Assembly (NCBI GenBank): GCA_023386855.1
Contig: JAEWIW010000267.1
Span: forward strand, 1 to 9,189
DNA length: 9,189 nt
Source: Bacteroidota bacterium
Lineage (GTDB): Bacteria; Bacteroidota; Bacteroidia; Chitinophagales; Chitinophagaceae
Direction of reading: 5' to 3'
Positions 1 through 7,104 of this stretch are shown here, piece by piece. The notes below the pieces were generated by a model that did not search any database, was not told where the DNA came from, and saw only the letters and a program-made list of their open reading frames with translations. The number at the start of each line of letters is the position of its first letter. Within the stretch, counting starts at the first letter, position 1. A program made the translations under genes and the position numbers.

Positions 1-963
1 CATTTGCCACATTGTTGCTTGAACAGTTTGGAGGAGCCAACGGGGAACTTGCCGCAGCCCTTCGATATTTCGGCCAGGCATTCGGTGCCAAGAATCCATA
101 CCCCGATAAATACGATCTCTTAATGGAACGATCTCTTAATGGATATTGCCACTGAAGAATTCAGTCATCTTGAAGTGGTAGGTGCTACCATCCAGATGTT
201 GCTCACCGGCATCAATGGTGACCTCAAGAATGCGGCGGAGCAGTCGGAGATCATGCAATTGCTCAATGGGAAAGCTGCAAAGGAACAGATCATTCACCAG
301 GCAATGGTTGCCCCACAATTCTTTGTAGGCTCTGGAGGTGGACCGGCTTATACCAACAGCCAGGGTGTTCCCTGGTCGGCGGCTTATATCAACGGGGATG
401 TCCAAGGCGAATTAACAGCGGAATTGCGTTCTGATATCGCTGCCGAATCACGTGCAAAGATGGTGTATGAATACCTCCTCCAGTTCACGGACGATCCTTA
501 TGTGAAAGAAACGCTACAGTTCCTTATGACAAGAGAAGTGGCGCACTTCCAGATGTTCCAGGCAGCGCTTGAAACCATTACACCTAATTTTCCACCAGGT
601 GTTTTGCAGGGCGATCCAAGATATGGCAATACTTATTTTAATTTGTCGAGCGGTAATTCGCTGAGAGGCCCATGGAACCAGGGCGAATCGCCTGTAACAC
701 AGGAAACCTGGCAGTATATCGAAGATCCCATCCAGCATGTGATCCAGACCAATGGCCTGCTTGACCAACCCATCAAGGGAACCGACCAGACCATGGAATC
801 CATGAAGCAAATGAACCAGCAGATGAGCAAAGAGAAAAGCAATATTGTAAATAATGCAAGCCCAATGGGAGCACAGCAATGGAACCAGCCCCTTCCGGAA
901 GAACCTATCCGGGATAATATAAAAGAGGACCTCAAGGGGATGAAGTCAAAACCCAAAAAATAA
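1..963 (+). pseudogene. Manganese catalase, frameshifted by a 16-bp duplication; 5' end outside window
   Basis: Dimanganese catalase family, which breaks hydrogen peroxide into water and oxygen in the cytoplasm. Reading from base 3 gives FATLLLEQFGGANGELAAAL and continues to YPDKYDLLM, typical of this family, then runs into a TGA at 153-155. The rest continues in another frame from ATG 139 to TAA 961-963 (274 aa), beginning MDIATEEFSHLE. Deleting one copy of the 16-bp duplication at 112-143 joins the two parts exactly as KYDLLMDIATEEF. The expected manganese ligands are visible but split: Glu in GELAAA (bases 45-47) lies in the first frame, and Glu7, His10, Glu103 (AAESRAK) and His136 (REVAHF) of the 274-aa piece lie in the second. 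Internal initiation at 139 would yield a protein lacking the first ligand helix, so activity is doubtful. A sequencing or assembly error is an alternative. The family call is very secure; whether the gene is truly broken in the organism is not. Confidence 0.88.
112..143 (+). repeat. Perfect 16-bp tandem duplication inside the catalase gene
   Basis: The unit ACGATCTCTTAATGGA occurs at 112-127 and again immediately at 128-143 with no mismatch. Sixteen is not a multiple of three, so the second copy shifts the frame by +1. The first copy carries the original in-frame ATG (123-125, the Met of DLLMDIA) and the second copy carries the ATG at 139-141 that opens the downstream frame. Removing either copy restores the normal family sequence. 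A duplication of this kind is typical of replication slippage and can revert by the same route. Confidence 0.95.
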
Positions 964-966
964 GGT

Positions 967-1620
967 TTGGAAAAAACTACACCTGTTGAACTGGTTATTT
1001 ATACCGATCCTTTATGCTGCTGGAGCTTTGTGATGGAAGAACCTATCGAAGCTTTCCGGCAGCACCTTGGACCCGGAATTAATGTAAGATACTGCATGGG
1101 CGGACTGCTTCCCAGCTGGAAGCAGTTTCATGATCCTGTGCAAATGGTTAGCAAGCCCATCCAGATGGGGCCGGTATGGCATGAAGCTTCTATAATATCT
1201 GGGGTTCCGCTCAACGATAAAATATGGTTCACTGATCCACCCTCCTCTTCCTATACCGCCTGCATGGCCGTCAAAGCCGCTGGCTTCCAGTCGTTCGAAG
1301 CAGAAATCCTCATGCTTAAAGCGCTGAGGAAAGCAGTTATGGTAGAAGGATTCAATATTTCAAAACTTCCTGCCATAATCCAGGTGGCAAAAAAAATCCA
1401 GGAACAATACGCTTTATTCGACCTTCAGCAGTTTGAGGCTGATATCCAGGATCAAAAAACAATTGAAGCTTTCCGCAAGGATCTGGAGGAAATTGCCGTC
1501 AAAGGTATAACCCGTTTTCCATCGATTCTTGTACGATTCGATAACGGCCGTTCCTCTATGATATCAGGATTCCGGAAACTTGAAGAACTTGTTTCCTGTA
1601 CACATCAGCCCATAAATTAA
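967..1620 (+). CDS. DsbA/FrnE-like thioredoxin-fold protein with CCWS active site
   Basis: 217-aa protein of the DsbA-like (2-hydroxychromene isomerase/FrnE/SpxH) group, with no signal peptide and so probably cytoplasmic. The N-terminal strand leads into YTDPLCCWSF (residues 12-21), where the usual CxxC is Cys17-Cys18-Trp19-Ser20: the nucleophilic Cys is kept and the resolving Cys is Ser. A helical insertion occupies about residues 50-150 and includes the family-like MGGLLPSW and the FTDPPSSSYTACMAVKAA stretch. The cis-Pro loop is ITRFPSI (Pro185). Translation must begin at TTG 967, three bases after the catalase stop, because the next in-frame ATG (1033) would delete the active site. It sits between catalase and an outer-membrane receptor in a tight run, so co-transcription is likely. 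A role in thiol redox or as a protease adaptor, as for SpxH in Firmicutes, is only inference; the substrate is unknown. Confidence 0.85.
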   Translation: MEKTTPVELVIYTDPLCCWSFVMEEPIEAFRQHLGPGINVRYCMGGLLPSWKQFHDPVQMVSKPIQMGPVWHEASIISGVPLNDKIWFTDPPSSSYTACMAVKAAGFQSFEAEILMLKALRKAVMVEGFNISKLPAIIQVAKKIQEQYALFDLQQFEADIQDQKTIEAFRKDLEEIAVKGITRFPSILVRFDNGRSSMISGFRKLEELVSCTHQPIN

Positions 1621-1626
1621 GGTCGT

Positions 1627-4029
1627 ATGAAAGGATTTATTTTAATGATGCTGGTCTTCCAGCAAACTTTACTATTTGCACAAACCGATAGCCTTTATAA
1701 TATCAAGGGCCGTGTAACCGATGAACTCGGGGTTCCGGTTGGTTATGCTTCCATTTCCCTGATGAAGATGTCCGATTCGGCCGTGGTAAGGCAGTCGCTT
1801 TCTGATACTGCGGGTTATTTTAGTTTACCGGCTGCGCCGGGAAATTACCTGCTCGAAGTAAGTTTTACTTCTTTTGAAACAAGGACCATCCCGAAAATTG
1901 TTGTAACAAACGCCGATACTTCTTTGGGAAATGTGGTGATCATGCCCGGCTCTTCGGCCCTCCAGGCTGTAGTGGTGGTGGGTGAGAAAAGTGACATGAG
2001 GCTGGAGCTCGACAAAAGAATCTTTACCGTAGGCAAAGACCTGAGTACTGCCGGGGGCAATGCCGCCGATGTTTTGAATAATGTTCCCTCCTTAAGTGTT
2101 GATGTGGATGGTACCGTTAATTTGCGGGGAAGTGCAGGGGTTACCATTCTTATTGATGGAAAACCATCGGCATTGACCAGTACTGCTGATGCATTGCGGC
2201 AAATTCCTGCCAATATCATTGAAAGCGTTGAGATCATTACGAATCCATCGGCAAGGTATGAAGCATCCGGGGAGGCCGGCATTATCAACATTATCCTGAA
2301 AAAGAATTCAAGGCAGGGCCTTCATGGAGTGGTAACGCTGAATGGCGGAGCACCAACAGCGCTGGGAGGATCATTGCAGCTTAATTACAGGAAGAATAAA
2401 CTGAACCTGTTTGGAAGTTATGGAATTGATTATCGTTCTAACCCAGGTAAAGGAAATTCATTCCAGCAATATGATGATGCAGATACCAGCTTTACCTATG
2501 AGCAACACTCTGAAATGACGAGGAGCGGTGTAAACCATAATGTAATGGGTGGCTTCGACTATAATCCGAATGATAAAACAACGCTTACAGCTTCGCTGCT
2601 CTATAATCCTTCAAATGGTTTGAATAAATCAACATTGTTCTACCGTGACTTTAATAAGAACAATGAACTCACACAAACCGTGCAGCGTACAGAAAAGGAA
2701 GATGATGCTGATACGGATATTGAAGGAGCGATAAGCTTCAGGAGAAAATTCAATAAAAAAGACCAGCTGCTCACCGCTGACCTGAAATATATATCAGAAG
2801 ATGAAGTAGAGTTATCTGATTATACACAACAGGTGCATGGTGCTGGCATTTCAGCACGACAAAGAGCGGATAACAGGTCGAATGAATCGAGGTGGCTGCT
2901 TCAATCCGATTATATACATCCCTTCAGCGAAGATTCAAAAATGGAAATGGGTTTCAGGAGCAGCATCCGCGAAATTCGCAATGATTATATCCTGGAACAG
3001 AATGAAGGCAATAATGGATGGGAAGTGTTGCCGGCATTTGATAATAATATGATCTATAATGAAACAATTCATGCTGCATACCTGCAGGGAAGTAAAAAAA
3101 TGAACAAGGTTTCATTGCAGGGAGGACTAAGACTTGAATATACCAACCTTAATACTGAGCTGGTAAAAACAGGATTAAAGAATAAACGTAATTATTTGAA
3201 CCTGTTTCCCAGCGCAACATTCTCATATGAATTCAATGATGACAACAGTGCTCAATTAAGTTATAGTTATCGAATCAACAGGCCGAATTACAGGGAACTA
3301 CTCCCCTTCTCAAACTTCAGCGATCTTCGTTCATTCTTCATAGGAAACCCTAACCTTAATCCTGAATTCACCCATTCCATGGAAGCAGGATGGTTGAAAG
3401 AATTTGATGCGGGTTCGCTTTTATCGAGCGTTTATTATCGGCACAGGAAAGATGTGATACAGCGGATCACTACTCTTGACACAAATGCAATCGCGTATGT
3501 ATTTCCTGTTAACCTTGCAACACAAAACAATTATGGATTTGAATTTCATGCACAGTTCGATATTACCGACTGGTGGAAATTTTCTTCCAATATTAACCTG
3601 TTCAGGTCGGCCACAAGAGGAAGCTATGAAGGAGAATCCTTCGATGCGGAAACCTTTACAGGTATTAACCGCACTACCACCAAGATCAGGATAGCCAAAG
3701 ACTGGGAATTACAGGCTTCCTTTTTTTACAGGGCACCAAGAAAAATACCAATGGGGAAGATGCTTTCCATGTATGCACTCGATGCAGGAATTGGTGGCGA
3801 TGTTTTAAAAGGAAAAGGAACACTAACCTTCAATGTGCGTGATATCTTCAACAGCAGGATGAGAAGAAGTATTGTTACCAGGAATGGATATTATTCGAGG
3901 TCTGATTTTCAATGGCGCTCAAGGCAGTTTATGGTAACATTCAGTTACAGGATAAACCGGCAGAAGCAGGAAAGAGAGGATGAGGAAGACAGAATGGGCG
4001 AAGGCGACGGTGGTGGAGGAGATTTCTAG
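1627..4029 (+). CDS. TonB-dependent receptor-like outer membrane beta-barrel protein
   Basis: 800-aa outer-membrane protein. Residues 1-19 form a signal peptide (positive MKG, hydrophobic core, FAQ cleavage site). Residues about 24-108 are a carboxypeptidase-regulatory-like beta-sandwich (YNIKGRVTDELGVPVGYASI). Residues about 115-228 are a TonB-receptor plug, with VVVVGEK, the DVLNNVPSLSVDVDGTVNLRG stretch at 148-168 and ILIDGKPSAL. From about 230 to 780 runs an outer-membrane beta-barrel of the type common in Bacteroidetes, with alternating aromatic strands and a last strand near FMVTFSYRI. After it comes a charged and glycine-rich tail ending GDGGGGDF. The start is ATG 1627, six bases after the preceding stop, without a clear Shine-Dalgarno site. 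It has no neighbouring SusD homologue, so it is not a SusCD glycan pair. The ligand cannot be read from sequence; I see no obvious TonB box, so energised transport is not proven. The class is secure and the substrate unknown. Confidence 0.92.
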   Translation: MKGFILMMLVFQQTLLFAQTDSLYNIKGRVTDELGVPVGYASISLMKMSDSAVVRQSLSDTAGYFSLPAAPGNYLLEVSFTSFETRTIPKIVVTNADTSLGNVVIMPGSSALQAVVVVGEKSDMRLELDKRIFTVGKDLSTAGGNAADVLNNVPSLSVDVDGTVNLRGSAGVTILIDGKPSALTSTADALRQIPANIIESVEIITNPSARYEASGEAGIINIILKKNSRQGLHGVVTLNGGAPTALGGSLQLNYRKNKLNLFGSYGIDYRSNPGKGNSFQQYDDADTSFTYEQHSEMTRSGVNHNVMGGFDYNPNDKTTLTASLLYNPSNGLNKSTLFYRDFNKNNELTQTVQRTEKEDDADTDIEGAISFRRKFNKKDQLLTADLKYISEDEVELSDYTQQVHGAGISARQRADNRSNESRWLLQSDYIHPFSEDSKMEMGFRSSIREIRNDYILEQNEGNNGWEVLPAFDNNMIYNETIHAAYLQGSKKMNKVSLQGGLRLEYTNLNTELVKTGLKNKRNYLNLFPSATFSYEFNDDNSAQLSYSYRINRPNYRELLPFSNFSDLRSFFIGNPNLNPEFTHSMEAGWLKEFDAGSLLSSVYYRHRKDVIQRITTLDTNAIAYVFPVNLATQNNYGFEFHAQFDITDWWKFSSNINLFRSATRGSYEGESFDAETFTGINRTTTKIRIAKDWELQASFFYRAPRKIPMGKMLSMYALDAGIGGDVLKGKGTLTFNVRDIFNSRMRRSIVTRNGYYSRSDFQWRSRQFMVTFSYRINRQKQEREDEEDRMGEGDGGGGDF

Positions 4030-4040
4030 ATTCGCCGCTG

Positions 4041-4048
4041 TACATTTG
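4041..4048 (+). promoter_or_regulatory. Bacteroidetes-type -7 promoter element before trmB
   Basis: TACATTTG fits the Bacteroidetes -7 consensus TAnnTTTG and ends four bases before the trmB ATG at 4053. Transcription would begin at or within a few bases of the start codon, giving a leaderless or nearly leaderless mRNA. No convincing -33 TTTG was seen about 19-21 bases further upstream, where the end of the receptor gene is purine-rich. The position is so typical that the element also supports the choice of the trmB start. Confidence 0.6.
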
Positions 4049-4052
4049 CGGC

Positions 4053-4757
4053 ATGGGACAAAAAAAGCTTCAGCGATTTGCCGAAATTGAAACTTTCACC
4101 AATGTATTGCAATACCCCGGTGGCATGCAGGGTAACTGGAAAAACTTTTTCCATAATGATCATCCCATTACCCTTGAGCTGGCTTGTGGAAAAGGTGAAT
4201 ATGCTGTTGGGCTGGGAAGACTTCATCCCGAACAAAATTTTATTGGCGTTGACCTGAAGGGAAACCGGATCTGGGTGGGTGCAAAAAAATCCTTGCAGGA
4301 GAATTTAAAGAATGTTGCTTTTATCCGTTCACAAATTGATAAGCTGGATCATTATTTCAATCCTGGTGAGGTTGATGGGATCTGGATTACTTTTCCCGAT
4401 CCACAGTTGCGGACTTCAAAGGCAAAAAAAAGACTGACCCATCCTAAATTTCTTCGGTTATACCAGCGCGTGTTGAAGCCGGGAGGATTTATACATTTAA
4501 AAACTGATTCACCGGATCTATATGATTTCACAAAGCATGTGATAGATCTATATAAACTTGAAGTGCATGAAGACCGGGATGATGTGTATGCAGAAGAAAA
4601 TATTGCAGAAGAGCTTCGTATAAAAACACATTATGAAAGCCTGGATATTGCACAAAGCAACAGGGTGCATTATCTGAAGTTCAGTTTACCTGTTGAACCC
4701 CTCCCAAACCTGGATGACAGGCTAAAAGAAATAATCCTGGAAAAAGGAAGTGAATGA
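4053..4757 (+). CDS. trmB: tRNA (guanine-N7-)-methyltransferase
   Basis: Methylates guanosine 46 in the variable loop of tRNA to m7G with S-adenosylmethionine. The 234-aa length is normal. Residues 40-70 hold the Rossmann SAM-binding motif I and following strand: LELACGKGEYAVGLGR, then FIGVDLKGNRIWVGAKKS. The diagnostic catalytic region is WITFPDPQ (111-118), followed by the basic KAKKRLTHPKFL, the Bacteroidetes-style variant of the usual FPDPWPKKRH. KPGGFIHLKTDSPDLYDFT (142-160) is the conserved strand 5 and TD motif. The start at ATG 4053 directly follows the TACATTTG element, and no earlier in-frame start precedes it without entering the receptor gene. It leads a three-gene cluster with DUF5522 (9 bases downstream) and an MGMT-like protein. 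The call is secure. Confidence 0.96.
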   Translation: MGQKKLQRFAEIETFTNVLQYPGGMQGNWKNFFHNDHPITLELACGKGEYAVGLGRLHPEQNFIGVDLKGNRIWVGAKKSLQENLKNVAFIRSQIDKLDHYFNPGEVDGIWITFPDPQLRTSKAKKRLTHPKFLRLYQRVLKPGGFIHLKTDSPDLYDFTKHVIDLYKLEVHEDRDDVYAEENIAEELRIKTHYESLDIAQSNRVHYLKFSLPVEPLPNLDDRLKEIILEKGSE

Positions 4758-5325
<568 letters not shown>

Positions 5326-5328
<3 letters not shown>

Positions 5329-5339
5329 TGGTTAGTGGG
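5326..5339 (+). repeat. Two-copy 7-bp repeat at the ATL stop codon
   Basis: TAGTGGT (5326-5332) is followed directly by TAGTGGG (5333-5339). The first three bases are the stop codon of the MGMT-like gene. Only two copies exist, so alone it is weak, but it shares its 7-base period with the array at the other end of the same intergenic region. Confidence 0.45.
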
Positions 5340-5375
5340 CTCACCCGGTTCCCAATCCTTTTCAAGATTGTCCTG

Positions 5376-5410
5376 GGCCGTACCACGGACCTTCGGTCCT
5401 TGGGACGGCC
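5376..5410. other. Strong imperfect hairpin in convergent intergenic region
   Basis: The left arm GGCCGTACCACGGACC (5376-5391) and the right arm GGTCCTTGGGACGGCC (5395-5410) pair at 14 of 16 positions around a TTC loop. A smaller hairpin, CAATC...GATTG (5353-5370), lies just to its left. Both lie between convergent genes and could stop transcription from either side. Neither is followed by a T run, so an ordinary intrinsic terminator is not supported; a folded repeat element is as likely. Confidence 0.55.
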
Positions 5411-5449
5411 GATCGGGCACCCGGTCACCGGTCCACGGTCCCCGGTCCT
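5394..5449. repeat. GC-rich 7-bp-period repeat, core CGGTCNN
   Basis: Four consecutive heptamers CGGTCAC, CGGTCCA, CGGTCCC and CGGTCCT occupy 5422-5449. Another CGGTCCT stands at 5394-5400, exactly 28 bases (four periods) upstream, with three degenerate units between. The last unit overlaps the stop codon of the DUF420 gene (5448-5450, minus strand). The stretch is markedly more GC-rich than its surroundings. It resembles an interspersed intergenic repeat, but copies elsewhere in the genome cannot be checked here. Confidence 0.65.
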
Positions 5450-6008
5450 AATAATAAGGGCTTATCATCAGGTAAACTACCACCCCGGTTATAGAAACAT
5501 ACAACCAGATAGGCCAGGTGATCCTGGCAAGTTTTTTATGCCTGGGGAATTCCGCTATCATAGCCCGATAAGTGGTAAAGAGAATAAAGGGCAGTATGAT
5601 CGCTGCTAAAAAAATATGACTTACCAGCACGACGAAATAAATGATCCTGATGGTTCCTTCGCCGCCAAAGCGGGTATCACCTGCCAGCAGGTGATGCGCG
5701 ATATAAGATATTAAAAACAACACCGATAGTATCATTGCAGTAAACATGATATTCCTGTGGAGCATGTACTTCTTTTTTTTCACTGCAATCAAACCCGCCA
5801 CCAGCAAAATCGAAACAGCACTGTTGATCACGGCATTGATGGCCGCGAAAATATGGATATCAAAGCCAGTGTTTACTTCAAGCTTTACCCTTCCCAGTAT
5901 TACAATTACCGCAAAAACAATGAAAGAAAAAATTCCGATAAGCCATTTGAACTGGCGGTCATTCTTACGAATAAGGGGTGCCAGGTTTACATCAGAAATA
6001 CGATTCAT
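5448..6008 (-). CDS. DUF420 membrane protein, probable cytochrome oxidase assembly factor
   Basis: 186-aa integral membrane protein with about five transmembrane helices (residues about 22-40, 52-76, 87-105, 121-145 and 165-182). It matches the DUF420 family, which includes CtaM of Staphylococcus, needed for active aa3 oxidase. Histidines fall where the family tends to keep them: His84 (KYMLHRN), His105-His106 (SYIAHHLLAG) and His131 (LVSHIF), candidates for heme or copper binding. It starts at ATG 6008 after an A-rich leader without a Shine-Dalgarno site and is the last gene of the minus-strand oxidase cluster, 118 bases after the SCO gene. The stop TAG (5450-5448) abuts the GC-rich heptamer repeat. 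The family is secure; the assembly role is inferred from context and relatives. Confidence 0.88.
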   Translation of the reverse strand: MNRISDVNLAPLIRKNDRQFKWLIGIFSFIVFAVIVILGRVKLEVNTGFDIHIFAAINAVINSAVSILLVAGLIAVKKKKYMLHRNIMFTAMILSVLFLISYIAHHLLAGDTRFGGEGTIRIIYFVVLVSHIFLAAIILPFILFTTYRAMIAEFPRHKKLARITWPIWLYVSITGVVVYLMISPYY

Positions 6009-6126
6009 GTTGTTTGATTATTTGATACAGCTTAAATAAGCAGTGGGATATTCAGGTTTAGCTTTAAGAACGCTAAGGTTTTCTATCAATCTTATTTTGA
6101 AACCGCTGAAGCTATCCCGGCCTTTC
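6009..6126. other. Intergenic spacer between SCO and DUF420
   Basis: 118 bases separate the SCO stop from the DUF420 start on the minus strand. I see no TAnnTTTG element, no terminator with a T run and no plausible coding frame. A loose inverted repeat joins about 6059-6082 and 6099-6114 but has too many mismatches to call. Transcription probably runs through from SCO. Confidence 0.4.
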
Positions 6127-6909
6127 TTACCTGAACAGTTTAAATTTCTTTTTCTTGTCTTTTTCCAGCATCAACAATGTCAGGTCTTCAGCGAGCTTGG
6201 AAACTGCATTCGTATCCAGTCCATCATAATATCCCCTGATCACACGGTTCTTATCGATCAATACAAAGCGGTTGGTATGAATAAAATCTTCATCTACCTG
6301 TCCACCATCCTGGATGCCTAGTTTGATCTCGTCCAATGCATAGTTATAAATGGAATCTTTCGGCCCGGTAAGCAGCCACCATACATCAGGGTTAACCCCA
6401 TGTTTATCGCTGTATTTTTTAAGTGCTTCAACACTATCCCTGACAGGATCAACACTAAGCGAAAGAAAGTGAACGAAAGGAGTATCCAGCCGGCGAGGAT
6501 CCTTGCCTTTAAGGGCATCCTGCAATCCTTTCATATTTTTTGTAAGAACAGGGCAGATGGAGGGACATCTTGTGAAAAAGAAATCCATTATGATGATCTT
6601 TCCTTTTACGTCATCCAGGGAAACCTTTTTTCCCAATTGGTTGGTCAGGGTGATATTTCTCACCTGGTGCCAAACAGTATCGGTTACCATTTTTCCTCTT
6701 ACCACTTTGTTTACAATGGAATCGGCATAAAAGTGCCTTGGCATTTGTACAGCATTGGCACTGAGATTTTTTACCAGGAAATAACAGATCACCGGTACTA
6801 CTACTACCAGGGTTAATGCCAGGGCTGCTTTTTTACTCAATGTGGTATATTTAGATGAAGAATTGCCTAACCAGTTTGTGCCGGCAAAGTTACCCATGAA
6901 AATCATCAT
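6127..6909 (-). CDS. SCO1/SenC family copper chaperone for cytochrome c oxidase
   Basis: Membrane-anchored thioredoxin-fold protein that delivers copper to, or reduces, the CuA site of oxidase subunit II on the periplasmic side. One transmembrane anchor (about residues 26-48, KKAALALTLVVVVPVICYFL) precedes the SCO domain. The copper-binding residues are all present: Cys115 and Cys119 in TRCPSICPVL (CxxxC), and His211 in DEDFIHTNRFVLID. SLSVDPVRDS and WWLLTGP are further family blocks. The span given uses the first ATG (6909); ATGs at 6906 and 6897 also exist. A TTG at 6840 (LSKKAAL) is a serious alternative, because it would start just before the anchor, as in many relatives, and leaves room for a TAACTTTG promoter element at 6885-6892. 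It follows the oxidase genes across a terminator. Function secure; start uncertain. Confidence 0.94.
   Translation of the reverse strand: MMIFMGNFAGTNWLGNSSSKYTTLSKKAALALTLVVVVPVICYFLVKNLSANAVQMPRHFYADSIVNKVVRGKMVTDTVWHQVRNITLTNQLGKKVSLDDVKGKIIIMDFFFTRCPSICPVLTKNMKGLQDALKGKDPRRLDTPFVHFLSLSVDPVRDSVEALKKYSDKHGVNPDVWWLLTGPKDSIYNYALDEIKLGIQDGGQVDEDFIHTNRFVLIDKNRVIRGYYDGLDTNAVSKLAEDLTLLMLEKDKKKKFKLFR
6885..6892 (-). promoter_or_regulatory. Possible -7 promoter element for SCO
   Basis: Read on the minus strand this is TAACTTTG, an exact fit to TAnnTTTG. If used, transcription would begin near 6880 and the leader would be about 40 bases to a TTG start at 6840. It lies just beyond the oxidase-cluster terminator, which makes it attractive, but it falls inside the longer ATG-started reading frame and I see no -33 partner, so it may be chance. 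Confidence 0.35.
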
Positions 6910-6925
6910 CGCCAGATGAATGCAT

Positions 6926-6954
6926 AAAAAAAACCACCCGCAATTGGGTGGTTT
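6926..6954 (-). terminator. Intrinsic terminator after the oxidase structural genes
   Basis: On the minus strand AAACCACCC (6954-6946), a six-base loop AATTGC, and GGGTGGTTT (6939-6931) form a perfect 9-bp stem, followed by more T residues to 6926. This is a textbook rho-independent terminator for transcripts coming from the subunit IV gene. Read on the plus strand the stem is not followed by a T run, so it works in one direction. It ends 17 bases before the first SCO ATG. Confidence 0.85.
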
Positions 6955-7014
6955 AACAATTTAACAATGATATAGCGCTAATCTTAATTCAACTACTCCA
7001 GGGCGAATCCCTTA

Positions 7015-7068
7015 ATCACACTCATCACACCCATCACACTCATCACACTCATCACACTTATCACACTA
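7015..7068. repeat. Six-copy 9-bp tandem repeat
   Basis: Six consecutive units follow the pattern ATCACACTC: ATCACACTC, ATCACACCC, ATCACACTC, ATCACACTC, ATCACACTT and ATCACACTA (54 bases). On the transcribed minus strand it reads as GAGTGTGAT repeats. It lies in the 3' untranslated region of the subunit IV gene, 37 bases after its stop and 60 bases before the terminator stem. No gene covers it. Three-base periodicity would keep any reading frame open, but no start or neighbouring frame makes it coding. The unit number is a candidate for variation by slippage. Confidence 0.9.
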
Positions 7069-7104
7069 CTTTGAAGAATTCAATTCACTGAACCAATAAA
7101 GGAT

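Noticed and set aside
136..405. Minus-strand open frame inside the catalase gene
   Set aside because: Antisense to a strongly conserved catalase coding sequence with no recognisable motif.
1845..2291. Minus-strand 148-codon open frame inside the receptor gene
   Set aside because: Antisense to the conserved plug domain, low-complexity Ser/Thr/Ala/Val composition, no known motif.
6059..6114. Loose inverted repeat between SCO and DUF420
   Set aside because: Too many mismatches and gaps for a convincing stem, and no T run for a terminator.
6400..6816. Plus-strand 138-codon open frame opposite SCO
   Set aside because: Antisense shadow of the SCO domain, whose CxxxC and His ligands establish the minus strand as coding.
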